From positions 1,922,001 through 1,986,000 of the forward strand of contig NZ_CP065546.1 in assembly GCF_015999545.1 (NCBI RefSeq): a DNA stretch of 64,000 nt, read 5' to 3'. Under the pieces are notes generated by a model. The model was not told where the DNA came from. It did not search any database and was given only the letters and a program-made list of their open reading frames with translations. The stretch comes from Lysinibacillus sp. JNUCC-52. GTDB lineage: Bacteria > Bacillota > Bacilli > Bacillales_A > Planococcaceae. This document shows positions 8,657 through 16,226 of the stretch, piece after piece. The position numbers and the translations under genes were made by a program. The first letter of the stretch is position 1, and each line of letters starts with the position of its first letter.

Positions 8657-9610
8657 CTATTCTTCCAATAATGTCGTATCAACAAATTCCTCATATGATG
8701 GTGGGTTCTCTGACAAGCCCATCTCTATTAATGAATCTCTTAAAATGGTATACGCATCCACTTCAATTTTTAAGTTATGATACGAAATCCAATTCAACGA
8801 TAAATCTAAAACATCCTTATCGACTTTAATATATTTAGCAACAACATCATTTGCATGGTCTCCCTCTGCATTCATGAGCTCACCAGCAGCGGCATAATCT
8901 TTAACGAATTGTTTTGCAATATTTTTATTTTTTTCGATAAAGTCATGACGAAGGACTAGTCCACAGTCAATTGAATCCTGCCAAATTTCCTCTGATTGGA
9001 ATAACACTTTACCCTTTTCAAGCGCCACAGAAATAGCACCAAATGGTTCTGCTACTACATATCCTGCAATGCGACCTTCTGCAAGGGCAGCTGGCATTTC
9101 TGCTGGTGGTAGCTCTACAACATTTACGTCTTCATAATTTAAGCCCGCATTTTGTAACATCCGATATAACAAAATATTGTGTGTAGAATATTTATTTGGA
9201 ATCGCAAAGCTTTGCCCTTTCAAATCCTCCACATTTTCTATCGTAGGGGCTACCACTAAAACATTGCCATCTCGATGTCCTAAAGCTACTGCCTTTAAGT
9301 CAATTCCTTGTTCTTTTGCCTTCATCGCTAATTGAATAAGCACTGATGCACCATCAATTTTTCCTGTATTTAAAGCATCCATTAGTTCGGGCCATGAACC
9401 AAATTTCACAAGCTCAATGGCATAACCTTCGTATTCTCTATCTGTTTGCATGTAAAGTGGTGCAGCATGCGTAATTGGTAAATACCCAATTTTCACTACC
9501 TTTTTATTGCCTTCTGTTTGGGATACTGCCTCTTTTTCATCCGTTCCACATGCCGCAAGTGTCAGCAATAGTATTAACGCTAGTAAAAAAATGCCTACCT
9601 TCTTGTTCAT
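8657..9610 (-). CDS. NitT/TauT-family ABC substrate-binding lipoprotein
   Basis: The product has 317 aa with a lipoprotein signal (lipobox LAAC at residues ~18-21). The periplasmic-binding fold of the SsuA/TauA/NrtA class is visible: KIGYLPITHAAPLY, then GSWPELMDALNTGKIDGASV and AEGRIAGYVVAEPFG. It captures the substrate outside the membrane for the permease at 7887-8642 and the ATPase at 9626-10399. The ligand is unknown; assignments of this family to sulfonate, nitrate or pyrimidine precursors need ligand-site comparison. Confidence 0.88.
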   Translation of the reverse strand: MNKKVGIFLLALILLLTLAACGTDEKEAVSQTEGNKKVVKIGYLPITHAAPLYMQTDREYEGYAIELVKFGSWPELMDALNTGKIDGASVLIQLAMKAKEQGIDLKAVALGHRDGNVLVVAPTIENVEDLKGQSFAIPNKYSTHNILLYRMLQNAGLNYEDVNVVELPPAEMPAALAEGRIAGYVVAEPFGAISVALEKGKVLFQSEEIWQDSIDCGLVLRHDFIEKNKNIAKQFVKDYAAAGELMNAEGDHANDVVAKYIKVDKDVLDLSLNWISYHNLKIEVDAYTILRDSLIEMGLSENPPSYEEFVDTTLLEE

Positions 9611-9625
9611 CGTTTTCCCCCTATT

Positions 9626-10399
9626 TTAAATGTTGTATTCAATCGTATCTTGCGGATGCGTAAACTGAAATTCATTGAAAATAATCTCACGAAAATGCTG
9701 GAATTCCGAATCTGAACGATCGCGTGGTTTCGTACTACGAATATGTAATTCACGATGGACGCGTCCGGGATTTGGACTCATAATAAAAATGCGGTCAGCT
9801 AAATAAATAGCCTCGTCTATATCATGTGTCACCAATAAAATAGTTGTTTGCTCCTTTTTTTGAATAGCAAGTAGCTCGTCCTGTAAGTAATAACGTGTAA
9901 AGGTATCAAGTGCTGCAAATGGTTCGTCCATTAAAATTACCTCTGGACGAATCGCTAATGCGCGTGCAATGGCAACACGCTGTTGCATACCGCCCGATAA
10001 TTCACTAGGTAATGCGCTTAATCGATTTTCTAAGCCAACAAGCTTCAAATAATATTGCGCACGTTGCTGTCGTTCACTCTTCGTTAAAGTCTCTCCCTCT
10101 AATGCGAGCTCTACATTTTTTTGCACAGAACGCCAAGGAAGTAATCCATAATTTTGCATGAGCATAATACAACGTTTACTTGCTCTAGTAACAACTTGGT
10201 TTTCTAACAATACTTGTCCACTAGTTGGCTGCTCAAAACCCCCAACTAAATTTAACAATGTACTTTTGCCACAACCACTCCTTCCTAATATGGCAATAAC
10301 CTCTCCCTTTTGAATATCCAACGAAATTTCATGAAGTACTGTCTGCTCAGCAAATGTTTTACTAACTTGTTGTATAGAAATTAACGGTGCTGTCATCAT
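9626..10399 (-). CDS. NitT/TauT-family ABC transporter ATPase
   Basis: The 257-aa ATP-binding subunit shows Walker [11 protein letters not shown]-loop, signature [15 protein letters not shown], Walker B VILMDEP and H-loop [10 protein letters not shown]. It is the first gene of the importer operon, 15 bases before the lipoprotein gene. The upstream region carries the 17-bp motif shared with the flavoprotein operon, so expression is probably coordinated. SsuB/TauB-like by family; the substrate is not known. Confidence 0.9.
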   Translation of the reverse strand: MMTAPLISIQQVSKTFAEQTVLHEISLDIQKGEVIAILGRSGCGKSTLLNLVGGFEQPTSGQVLLENQVVTRASKRCIMLMQNYGLLPWRSVQKNVELALEGETLTKSERQQRAQYYLKLVGLENRLSALPSELSGGMQQRVAIARALAIRPEVILMDEPFAALDTFTRYYLQDELLAIQKKEQTTILLVTHDIDEAIYLADRIFIMSPNPGRVHRELHIRSTKPRDRSDSEFQHFREIIFNEFQFTHPQDTIEYNI

Positions 10400-10454
10400 G
10401 CAATTGTCACCTCACACTTTAATCTTATAATTTTACTAGGTTTAATATGTTTTA

Positions 10455-10471
10455 AGTTATTTTATTATACT
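10455..10471. promoter_or_regulatory. second copy of the candidate HxlR operator
   Basis: An exact 17-bp match to 7330-7346, again placing TATAAT (minus strand) as the -10 of a leftward operon, here the ABC importer. About 55 bases separate it from the ATPase start. Confidence 0.6.
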
Positions 10472-10529
10472 CAGTTTAAAATTTCAACCTAATTTTAAGA
10501 AGAATATTTGTATTCCGACAATTCGCATA

Positions 10530-10565
10530 AAAAAACAGGTTTTCTATTTTTAAATAAAAAACCTG
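10530..10565 (-). terminator. terminator of the rloB-like gene
   Basis: The stem caggtttt-tattt / aaata-aaaacctg (10536-10565) is followed on the minus strand by TTTTTTATG. It lies ~75 bases past the stop at 10642. Confidence 0.7.
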
Positions 10566-10641
10566 CAAACTATTCATCGCCTGTACTTAAATAATGCTTC
10601 ACCTTTCTCATTACGTTAGCTGAACAAGACATCCACCAGAT

Positions 10642-11217
10642 TTAGAATATGTATTGAATCATGTCATGTATATTGCAATAAGGATTATCACGATTTTCTG
10701 TCGTTCGTAGGGACATCATTTCCGCACAATTTTTAATGGCTACCTCATGTAGTAGTGCAATCGGAGCAATAATAGACTCGTCTGCCTTGTGACGAAAATA
10801 GCGTGTTACCCCTAAATGCTCCTCCATCTTGTTGTTTAAAACAGCACGTGGATATTTTTCAGATACATCTACTTCTTCAAAATGTAGTAATAGCCACAAT
10901 TCAAATGCCTCATTTGAATAAGCGATGTGAATATTTTTTTCCTCACAGAACATATTTACTTCGTCTAGCTGTTTATCTGTTAAATCATCCTTATCAAAAA
11001 CAATCCATACTTCATCAAAATATTGGTAGCTGGAATCACGGAAGGCGTGTTGTGCTAGCTTGATCGCAGAGCGCTTAACGTTTTTTATTTTCACGCTCAC
11101 TGTTTTCGAGCGCTTTAAAATACGCAATTGCTCAAAGTAAATGCGCTCCGTTTCTCCCTCACAATAAATTAATATTGTTTTACGTATTGTCCGATTACCA
11201 TGTTGATGTACGCTCAC
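10642..11217 (-). CDS. rloB: RloB-family protein (TOPRIM-like)
   Basis: This 191-aa protein has RloB signature motifs: YCEGETERIYF near residue 18, VFDKDD near 75 and NEAFELWLLLHF near 102. The conserved acidic residues suggest a TOPRIM-like metal site. RloB is normally encoded beside the AAA ATPase RloA in restriction/defence islands; here no ATPase is present within 10 kb. The GTG start (GGAGG ~10 bases upstream) overlaps the TGA of a short start-less frame, as in a translationally coupled pair. Function unproven; this may be a relic or an orphan form. Confidence 0.75.
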   Translation of the reverse strand: MSVHQHGNRTIRKTILIYCEGETERIYFEQLRILKRSKTVSVKIKNVKRSAIKLAQHAFRDSSYQYFDEVWIVFDKDDLTDKQLDEVNMFCEEKNIHIAYSNEAFELWLLLHFEEVDVSEKYPRAVLNNKMEEHLGVTRYFRHKADESIIAPIALLHEVAIKNCAEMMSLRTTENRDNPYCNIHDMIQYIF

Positions 11218-11410
11218 TGGTCAAATACCTCCACTCCACGTAAATATTGATTGGATAAGTATTCATTTATAACTGGTATTGCAATGAGTACACTAGAAAA
11301 AATCGCCTTTCTTTTATTGTATGCAGCTACTATGACTCATGCTAAATACACCATTTGTACGTGCCTATAAAATCCATTTGATGAAAATGAACATAAACAA
11401 ACACCCCATA

Positions 11411-11461
11411 GAAAAACTGCACCTCCAATTGTTAGATGTGTCTAACAATTGGGGTGCAGTT
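11411..11461 (-). terminator. strong terminator of the ABM-domain gene
   Basis: A ~21-bp near-perfect stem, AACTGCACC..CAATTGTTAGA paired with its complement (11415-11461), is followed on the minus strand by TTTTTC. An outer caaacacc/ggtgtttg pair flanks it. Confidence 0.8.
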
Positions 11462-11492
11462 CACTCCTTGAGGTGTTTGCTTTTTTTACAAA

Positions 11493-11789
11493 TTATGCTT
11501 TTAGAGGTTCTCCACTAAATACTCTAAGATCCATTGGTGCAGCCATAAAAGTTAGTGCTTTTTGAGTAAAAGCAGTAAAATGCTCACTCGTATTATGGAT
11601 TGCAGTAGCTTCTACGTCTTTCCAAATTTCAACCATTGTATAATGGCAATCATGTTCAGTAGACTTCATCAAATCGTAGCTAATGTTACCCTCTTCAGCT
11701 CTTGTTGCTGAAAGAAGGATCTTTGCTTCTTCCAAGAATGCTTGCTCTTGCTCTGGTTTTACTTGTAAGTGTGCGTGAATAATAATCAT
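11493..11789 (-). CDS. antibiotic biosynthesis monooxygenase-fold protein
   Basis: The 98-aa product is a dimeric alpha/beta-barrel ABM-domain protein: MIIIHAHLQVKPEQ, then AEEGNISYDLMKS and YTMVEIWKD. It resembles YgiN-type quinol monooxygenases, not the heme-degrading IsdG. The MarR-type gene lies 77 bases upstream on the same strand, suggesting it may be the regulated target in an electrophile or quinone response. Its own T-rich terminator follows. The actual reaction is not deducible. Confidence 0.8.
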   Translation of the reverse strand: MIIIHAHLQVKPEQEQAFLEEAKILLSATRAEEGNISYDLMKSTEHDCHYTMVEIWKDVEATAIHNTSEHFTAFTQKALTFMAAPMDLRVFSGEPLKA

Positions 11790-11866
11790 AGTTACCCATC
11801 CTTTTAATTAAATTCATTTATTGAACTAAATGCTTCATTTTCAAATCAGTATATTGGTCAAAAAAT

Positions 11867-12295
11867 TCAATAATCGATAATGTTGTTTTGCATGCGATTT
11901 AGCATGACAGGTAAGGATTCTAATTCTTCTTGATTAAAATCATGAAGCATTTGGTTAACGAAACGAACCTTTTCTTTTTTGTAACCGACAATTTGTTTAC
12001 GACCTTCATCAGTCAGTCGAACAAATATTACACGATTATCGGTGGGGTTTCGTCGTCTTGTCACCATACCGCTTGCCTCAAGTTGTTTTAAATGACGAGT
12101 AATGGCACCACTGTCTATATTAACTGCTTTTTGGAGGGTAGATTGATTAATTTCTTCTGTTTTATAAAGCTGGTGTAGCAATTCATAGCGTGATGCGCTA
12201 ATGCCTGTACATCGTTCAAATTTAGGGCTAATTTGATTATTCAGCTCTTTAAGAAGCTGTAAAATTTGTTCATGATTTGAAAGTGAACATTGCAT
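11867..12295 (-). CDS. MarR-family transcriptional regulator
   Basis: The product has 142 aa. I chose the ATG at 12295 because AGGAGGG lies 7-8 bases upstream; the longer frame from 12325 has no ribosome site. The winged helix is evident (INQSTLQKAVNIDSGAITRHLKQLE and wing TRRRNPTDNRVIFVRLT). A Cys at residue 3 and another near 29 (ERCTGIS) could serve as thiol sensors. The upstream region holds two TTGA-type palindromes, so autoregulation is likely. Targets probably include the downstream ABM-domain gene and perhaps YceI. Confidence 0.88.
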   Translation of the reverse strand: MQCSLSNHEQILQLLKELNNQISPKFERCTGISASRYELLHQLYKTEEINQSTLQKAVNIDSGAITRHLKQLEASGMVTRRRNPTDNRVIFVRLTDEGRKQIVGYKKEKVRFVNQMLHDFNQEELESLPVMLNRMQNNIIDY

Positions 12296-12348
12296 CAATA
12301 ACCCTCCTAATAATTTTGTGGTCAACTTTATAGAAGTGTCAACTAATC

Positions 12349-12376
12349 ATTGAGTGCTCAATCATTGACCCGTCAA
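12349..12376. promoter_or_regulatory. two adjacent palindromes upstream of the marR-type gene
   Basis: ATTGAGTGCTCAAT (12349-12362) and TTGACCCGTCAA (12365-12376) are each inverted repeats with two-base centres and nearly abut. They lie 54-81 bases upstream of the marR-type start; placement and spacing suit a MarR autoregulatory operator. Confidence 0.6.
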
Positions 12377-12436
12377 TTAATATAATACAAAATGATCGAT
12401 CCAGCAACAAATGACAACTTACCTAAATCAGGAAAT

Positions 12437-12473
12437 CAAAAAGGTCTGTGCTCGAAAAAATCGAACGCAGACC
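12437..12473 (-). terminator. terminator of the epimerase gene
   Basis: The stem ggtctg..tcga / tcga..cagacc (12443-12473) is followed on the minus strand by TTTTTGATTT, downstream of the stop at 12530. Confidence 0.75.
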
Positions 12474-12529
12474 GAATAAACCGATTAGTAGACTTCATTT
12501 TCAAAACAGCTCTTCTGTGTTTACCATTA

Positions 12530-13456
12530 TTAAATTTCAACAATTTTCTCTTTCTGTAATGCCTGTATAGTAAGCTCGATGCCTTCTGCAAATGTTTTTT
12601 TCGGCTTCCAGCCAATCGCATTAGCAAGCTTTTCATTATTTAAAAATGAATGCTCAATATCGCCTTCTCTTGCAGGGGCATATTGGATTTCTAATGGATG
12701 ATTTAAATGTTGTAATAATAATATCACTTGATGAAGTGACCACGCTTCGTTTGTTGAAACATTGTAGATACCTTGAAGTCTAGCTTCTACTCCAGCATAA
12801 ATGGCATCTGCGATATCATCTACGTAGATGAAATCACGCGTCTGTTCACCGTCGCCATAAATAGTAAAAGGTCTACCTTCAAGACTACTTTTCAACATAC
12901 TAGGGATAACAGCCGCCTCCCCTTGCATACGTTGTCTTGGACCAAAAACATTAGCAAAACGATAGATGAGCGTTGGTAAACGATAATCACGTTGCCACTT
13001 TTCACAATATGTTTCACCAATACTTTTATTTAGCCCATACATTGAAACTGGCTCACTAATATCTGTTTCCTCTAACGGTGGATAGTGACTATTACCATAA
13101 ACCGCTGCTGAAGATGCGAACACGAAATGTTTCACCTTGTATTTAGAAGAATAAAAGAGCATTTGGCTTAGCCCCACGATATTTGTTAATATGTCCTTCA
13201 TTGGCTCTTGGATAGAGAGCTGAACGCTCGTTTGCGCCGCACAATGAACGACTACATCAAATGCTACTTCCTTAAAGAAATGCTCACATACTTCATCTTC
13301 AACATTTAATAAGTACGATTTATGTTCGAAATCAATATTCCGTAAATGTCCTGTACTTAAATTATCAATTATATAAATATTGGCGCCTTCTTCAAAAAAA
13401 CGCCTCGCCACGGCACTACCAATAAACCCATAGCCACCTGTCACTAATACATTCAT
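12530..13456 (-). CDS. NAD-dependent nucleotide-sugar epimerase (GalE-like)
   Basis: The 308-aa extended short-chain dehydrogenase starts at the ATG at 13456, chosen for the GGGGGCG ribosome site. It shows NAD-binding VTGGYGFIGS at the N-terminus, the FASSAAVYG segment and catalytic YGLNKSIGE (YxxxK). Family members epimerise UDP-glucose/galactose or their N-acetyl forms for cell-wall polysaccharide synthesis. The gene is monocistronic with no glycosyltransferase neighbours, so the substrate remains open. A 67-residue frame inside its 3' end is an out-of-frame shadow. Confidence 0.88.
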   Translation of the reverse strand: MNVLVTGGYGFIGSAVARRFFEEGANIYIIDNLSTGHLRNIDFEHKSYLLNVEDEVCEHFFKEVAFDVVVHCAAQTSVQLSIQEPMKDILTNIVGLSQMLFYSSKYKVKHFVFASSAAVYGNSHYPPLEETDISEPVSMYGLNKSIGETYCEKWQRDYRLPTLIYRFANVFGPRQRMQGEAAVIPSMLKSSLEGRPFTIYGDGEQTRDFIYVDDIADAIYAGVEARLQGIYNVSTNEAWSLHQVILLLQHLNHPLEIQYAPAREGDIEHSFLNNEKLANAIGWKPKKTFAEGIELTIQALQKEKIVEI

Positions 13457-13590
13457 CCCATCGCCCCCAAAAACAATATGATGTTTTATATGCATTAATT
13501 GCTAAAAATATGCAAGGAACATACTACTGGATTATTTTAACAGACCTTCGTCCGCAGGTAAAAGATTAATGAGCATTCTATTAAAAGACA

Positions 13591-13687
13591 AAAATCCACA
13601 CAGTCTTCCAAGCATGTACACAAGAGAATCGCAAGCGTTAGCTAGCGACCCACCTCATACTATGCTCATGAAAGCCGAGCGGATTTT
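13591..13687. ncRNA. possible structured RNA or long imperfect hairpin
   Basis: AAAATCC at 13591-13597 pairs with GGATTTT at 13681-13687, closing a ~97-nt GC-richer segment with internal complementarity (GAG..TCGC / GCGA..CTC). On the minus strand TTTTTGTCTTTT follows the closing stem. No convincing frame is present. Identity unknown; structure prediction and Rfam comparison would decide. Confidence 0.25.
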
Positions 13688-13730
13688 CACAAACTTATTC
13701 TTTATTTTTTTACAACATGGGCTAACATTA

Positions 13731-14258
13731 TTACGCAGGGTTTACTTCTAGTTCAACTGAAATTTTAATATCTTTCCCTACAAGTACTCCACCAGTTTCT
13801 AAAGCAGCATTCCAAGTTAAACCGAAGTCTTCACGGTTAATTGTAGTTTCTGCCTCGAAGCCATATACTTCCTGACCCCATGGGTTTGTACCTTTACCAT
13901 TGAATTCAGTATTGAAAGTAACTGGTTTTGTAACATCCTTAATTGTTAAATCACCAGTTAAGGCATACTCATCACCTGATTTTTTTGTAATGCTTGTTGA
14001 TTTAAACGTAATATTTGGGTATTTTTCTGTATCAAAGAAATCAGCTGCTTTTAAGTGATTATCGCGATCTTCGCTACGAGTGTTAATGCTTGCTGCATCA
14101 ATTGTAATGCTAATGTTTGCTGTTGTTAAATCTGCAAGATCTGCTGCTTCAATATCAGCTGAATAAGAATCGAATACACCTTTTACTTTTGATACCATCA
14201 TGTGTTTTACTTGAAAGTTAATTGCTGAGTGTCCTAAATCGATATTCCATTTTGCCAT
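13731..14258 (-). CDS. YceI-family lipocalin-like protein
   Basis: The product has 175 aa; the ATG at 14258 was chosen for the GGAGGAA site 6-7 bases upstream. It starts MAKWNIDLGHSAINFQVKHM and shows YceI hallmarks VKGVFDSYSADIEAAD, DFFDTEKYPNITFKST and LTIKDVTKPVTF. YceI proteins form a lipocalin-like barrel that binds isoprenoid or quinone-like lipids. There is no signal peptide, so it is probably cytoplasmic, as is common in Bacillales. A perfect 20-bp palindrome resembling the MhqR operator lies 29 bases before the start, linking it to a quinone/catechol stress response. Confidence 0.9.
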   Translation of the reverse strand: MAKWNIDLGHSAINFQVKHMMVSKVKGVFDSYSADIEAADLADLTTANISITIDAASINTRSEDRDNHLKAADFFDTEKYPNITFKSTSITKKSGDEYALTGDLTIKDVTKPVTFNTEFNGKGTNPWGQEVYGFEAETTINREDFGLTWNAALETGGVLVGKDIKISVELEVNPA

Positions 14259-14286
14259 TTTAAATTCCTCCAATTTGAATTGTTTT

Positions 14287-14306
14287 ATATCTCGAATTCG
14301 AGATAT
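14287..14306. promoter_or_regulatory. MhqR-type operator upstream of yceI
   Basis: ATATCTCGAATTCGAGATAT is a perfect 20-bp palindrome. As I recall, the B. subtilis MhqR operator consensus is TATCTCGAATTCGAGATA, which is embedded here. It overlaps the expected -10/+1 zone of the leftward yceI promoter. Confidence 0.75.
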
Positions 14307-14319
14307 ATGTTAAAATATG

Positions 14320-14435
14320 AAGTAACTACTCTAATTATGTTACCCAAAAATAAATGGGTTAAACATATGTAGTTACTTCGCAGTACATCTTAGTTAATTT
14401 TCCGTTACTAAAAGTAATCAATTACTTTATGTAAC
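14320..14435. promoter_or_regulatory. two nested inverted repeats upstream of yceI
   Basis: AAGTAACTAC (14320-14329) pairs with GTAGTTACTT (14369-14378), with inner ATGTTACCCA/TGGGTTAAACAT pairing. A second hairpin, GTTAC-AAAGTAAT / ATTACTTT-GTAAC, spans 14404-14435. Shared GTTACT words suggest a second regulator's sites. With the operator and array 2 they occupy the 400-bp gap before the sortase stop; no gene is seen there. Confidence 0.5.
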
Positions 14436-14556
14436 TTACTATATATTAATAATTAATTTACGTCAAGTAATTTATTTAAATTATTTTCGACGTCATTCTT
14501 ACTCATTTCAAGATGCAAAAGTAATGCTGATATCCGATGCTTTACGAAGGTTTACT

Positions 14557-14657
14557 GGCGATTTATAGTCTTTTATCGGCGATTTCTCCTGTCCAATCGG
14601 CGAAACGCGGACTGTAACCAGCGATTCATAAGTTTCTATCGGCGATTTTCAACTTAG
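14557..14657. repeat. 21-bp-period array, 5 cores (array 2)
   Basis: GGCGA (AGCGA once) recurs at 14557, 14578, 14599, 14620 and 14641, exactly 21 bp apart. Each unit tends to be GGCGATTT followed by a variable stretch, and the first four units end in ATC or ACC. The spacers are diverged, unlike array 1, but the period is intact. The fifth unit runs into the stop codon of the sortase gene. Confidence 0.8.
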
Positions 14658-15434
14658 TTAACGTTTCACTAATTTCCCTTGTACAACAAATCGATGGTCA
14701 TCACTAATTACGGAATCTTTACATGTAGAAAGCGTAATAATTTTATCATCTGGTCCTATATCTACATTCATATCAATTGTAGAACGCTTTTGAACTTCTC
14801 CGATAAACTGAAGAAATTCCTCGTCTGTTTTAAATTCTGTTTCAATATAATAAAAATCAATCGTTGTCTCATATGCAGCGAATACTTCAATATCATACCC
14901 TTCATATAATGTATCTAAATAAATTGTACGATGTGCATCGGCATAATCCTGATTCAAGTAATTTTTCAAACTACCAAACATCGTCCCATCTTTCATGGCA
15001 TGACCATACAAAATGGTATTACGACTAATATCAAGTGCGTCATTTCGATAATCCATAAAAACACTGCCTGCACGACTTTCCCGATCTTTATAATTATGGT
15101 TTAAATAGAATTCATTGTTATCCGCATGTAAAATTGGATTGTTGAGCTTTGTATTATCTACTGAAATCCAGCCAACTATGCGCTTATTTACAGCTAATAA
15201 ATCATGAAATTGAGGTCTAATCGTATATTTGGTTTCTATTTCAGTAGTTGAAATGTCTTCCTCAACTACTTCTTCTTGAATCGTCGCCAATGTTTCAGCG
15301 TAAATCGTTTGCACTTCTTTTAAAGATTTTGATGATTCATAGTATGTGTAGACGTACTTTACTAGCACAAAGCCAGAGTATAAAAATATAGACAAGTATA
15401 AAACTGTTAAAAGCTTCGATTTCCATTTTTTCAT
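14658..15434 (-). CDS. srtB: class B sortase
   Basis: The 258-aa membrane-anchored transpeptidase has an N-terminal hydrophobic segment (residues ~9-28). Catalytic His lies in ILYGHAMKDGTMFGSL, Cys in LSTC and Arg in DHRFVVQGK, with the class B helix insertion. SrtB attaches heme-relay proteins carrying NPQTN-like signals to peptidoglycan. Here the likely substrate is the IsdC-like protein ending NPQTS, encoded by the first gene of the same leftward operon. It lies 12 bases after the ATPase gene and is the last gene of the operon. Confidence 0.93.
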   Translation of the reverse strand: MKKWKSKLLTVLYLSIFLYSGFVLVKYVYTYYESSKSLKEVQTIYAETLATIQEEVVEEDISTTEIETKYTIRPQFHDLLAVNKRIVGWISVDNTKLNNPILHADNNEFYLNHNYKDRESRAGSVFMDYRNDALDISRNTILYGHAMKDGTMFGSLKNYLNQDYADAHRTIYLDTLYEGYDIEVFAAYETTIDFYYIETEFKTDEEFLQFIGEVQKRSTIDMNVDIGPDDKIITLSTCKDSVISDDHRFVVQGKLVKR

Positions 15435-15446
15435 CGTTTCACCAAC

Positions 15447-16226
15447 TTAAATACCAAGAGGCACCATATAAAGACCGAGCTGTTCATCTTCATTGAAGAT
15501 TGCGTCAACTCCATAGACTTCTTTAATAACTTCCTTTGTGATGACGTCACGCGGTGCGCCCTCAGCTATAATTTGTCCTGCTTTCATCAAAATAATATGA
15601 TCACTATAACGAATTGCTTGGTTAATATCATGAAGCACCATAACAATTGTTAAACCATGTTCTTCGTTCAATTCTTTTACAAGCTCCAATAACTCCATTT
15701 GATAATAAATATCTAAATACGTAGTCGGTTCGTCTAAGCATAAAATTTCAGACTGCTGTGCTAATGCCATCGCGATCCAAACTCGTTGTCGTTCACCGCC
15801 TGATAGCGCTTCTAAATCATTTTTTCGCTTTTCTAATAAGTTTGTACATGCTAATGCCCAATCAATCGCTTTTTCATCTTCCTCATGATTACGTTTTAAC
15901 ATTGTATTATGCGGAAGGCGCCCAAAACTCACTAATTTTTCAATGGTTAAATCTTTTGGGACATCATTTTGTTGATAAACAATTGCTAGCTTTTTAGCAA
16001 ACTCTTTTGGCTTATAATGGACTAAGTCTTTATTTTCCAAAGAAACATGCCCCGATTTCGGCATATTATTTCGTGACATCACACTTAGTAATGTTGATTT
16101 CCCACAGCCATTCGGGCCGATTATCGTTGTAATTTTGCCCTTTTGAATGCTCGTTGAGACTCCATCTAAATGATTGCGTGTATTATCATGCGAGACGATA
16201 AGGTCGTGCATTTCCATTTTCTTCAC
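15447..16226 (-). CDS. heme/iron ABC transporter ATPase (FecE family)
   Basis: The 259-aa ATP-binding subunit has Walker A GPNGCGKST, signature LSGGERQRVWIAMAL, Walker B EILCLDEP and the FecE-type switch [16 protein letters not shown]. Its start overlaps the stop of the permease gene by 4 bases (ATGA), indicating translational coupling. It energises the permease at 16223-17188 for heme taken from the binding lipoprotein encoded upstream. Confidence 0.92.
   Translation of the reverse strand: MKKMEMHDLIVSHDNTRNHLDGVSTSIQKGKITTIIGPNGCGKSTLLSVMSRNNMPKSGHVSLENKDLVHYKPKEFAKKLAIVYQQNDVPKDLTIEKLVSFGRLPHNTMLKRNHEEDEKAIDWALACTNLLEKRKNDLEALSGGERQRVWIAMALAQQSEILCLDEPTTYLDIYYQMELLELVKELNEEHGLTIVMVLHDINQAIRYSDHIILMKAGQIIAEGAPRDVITKEVIKEVYGVDAIFNEDEQLGLYMVPLGI

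Noticed and set aside
11493-11789. IsdG-type heme oxygenase
   Set aside because: ABM fold is shared, but the Asn/His/Trp pattern of heme-degrading members is not recognisable, and it pairs with a MarR gene away from the heme operon.
12436-12636. 66-codon basic frame at the epimerase 3' end
   Set aside because: Overlaps the epimerase in another frame and runs through its terminator hairpin.
13569-13751. 60-codon plus-strand frame
   Set aside because: Covers the foldable segment and runs into the 3' end of yceI; no ribosome site.
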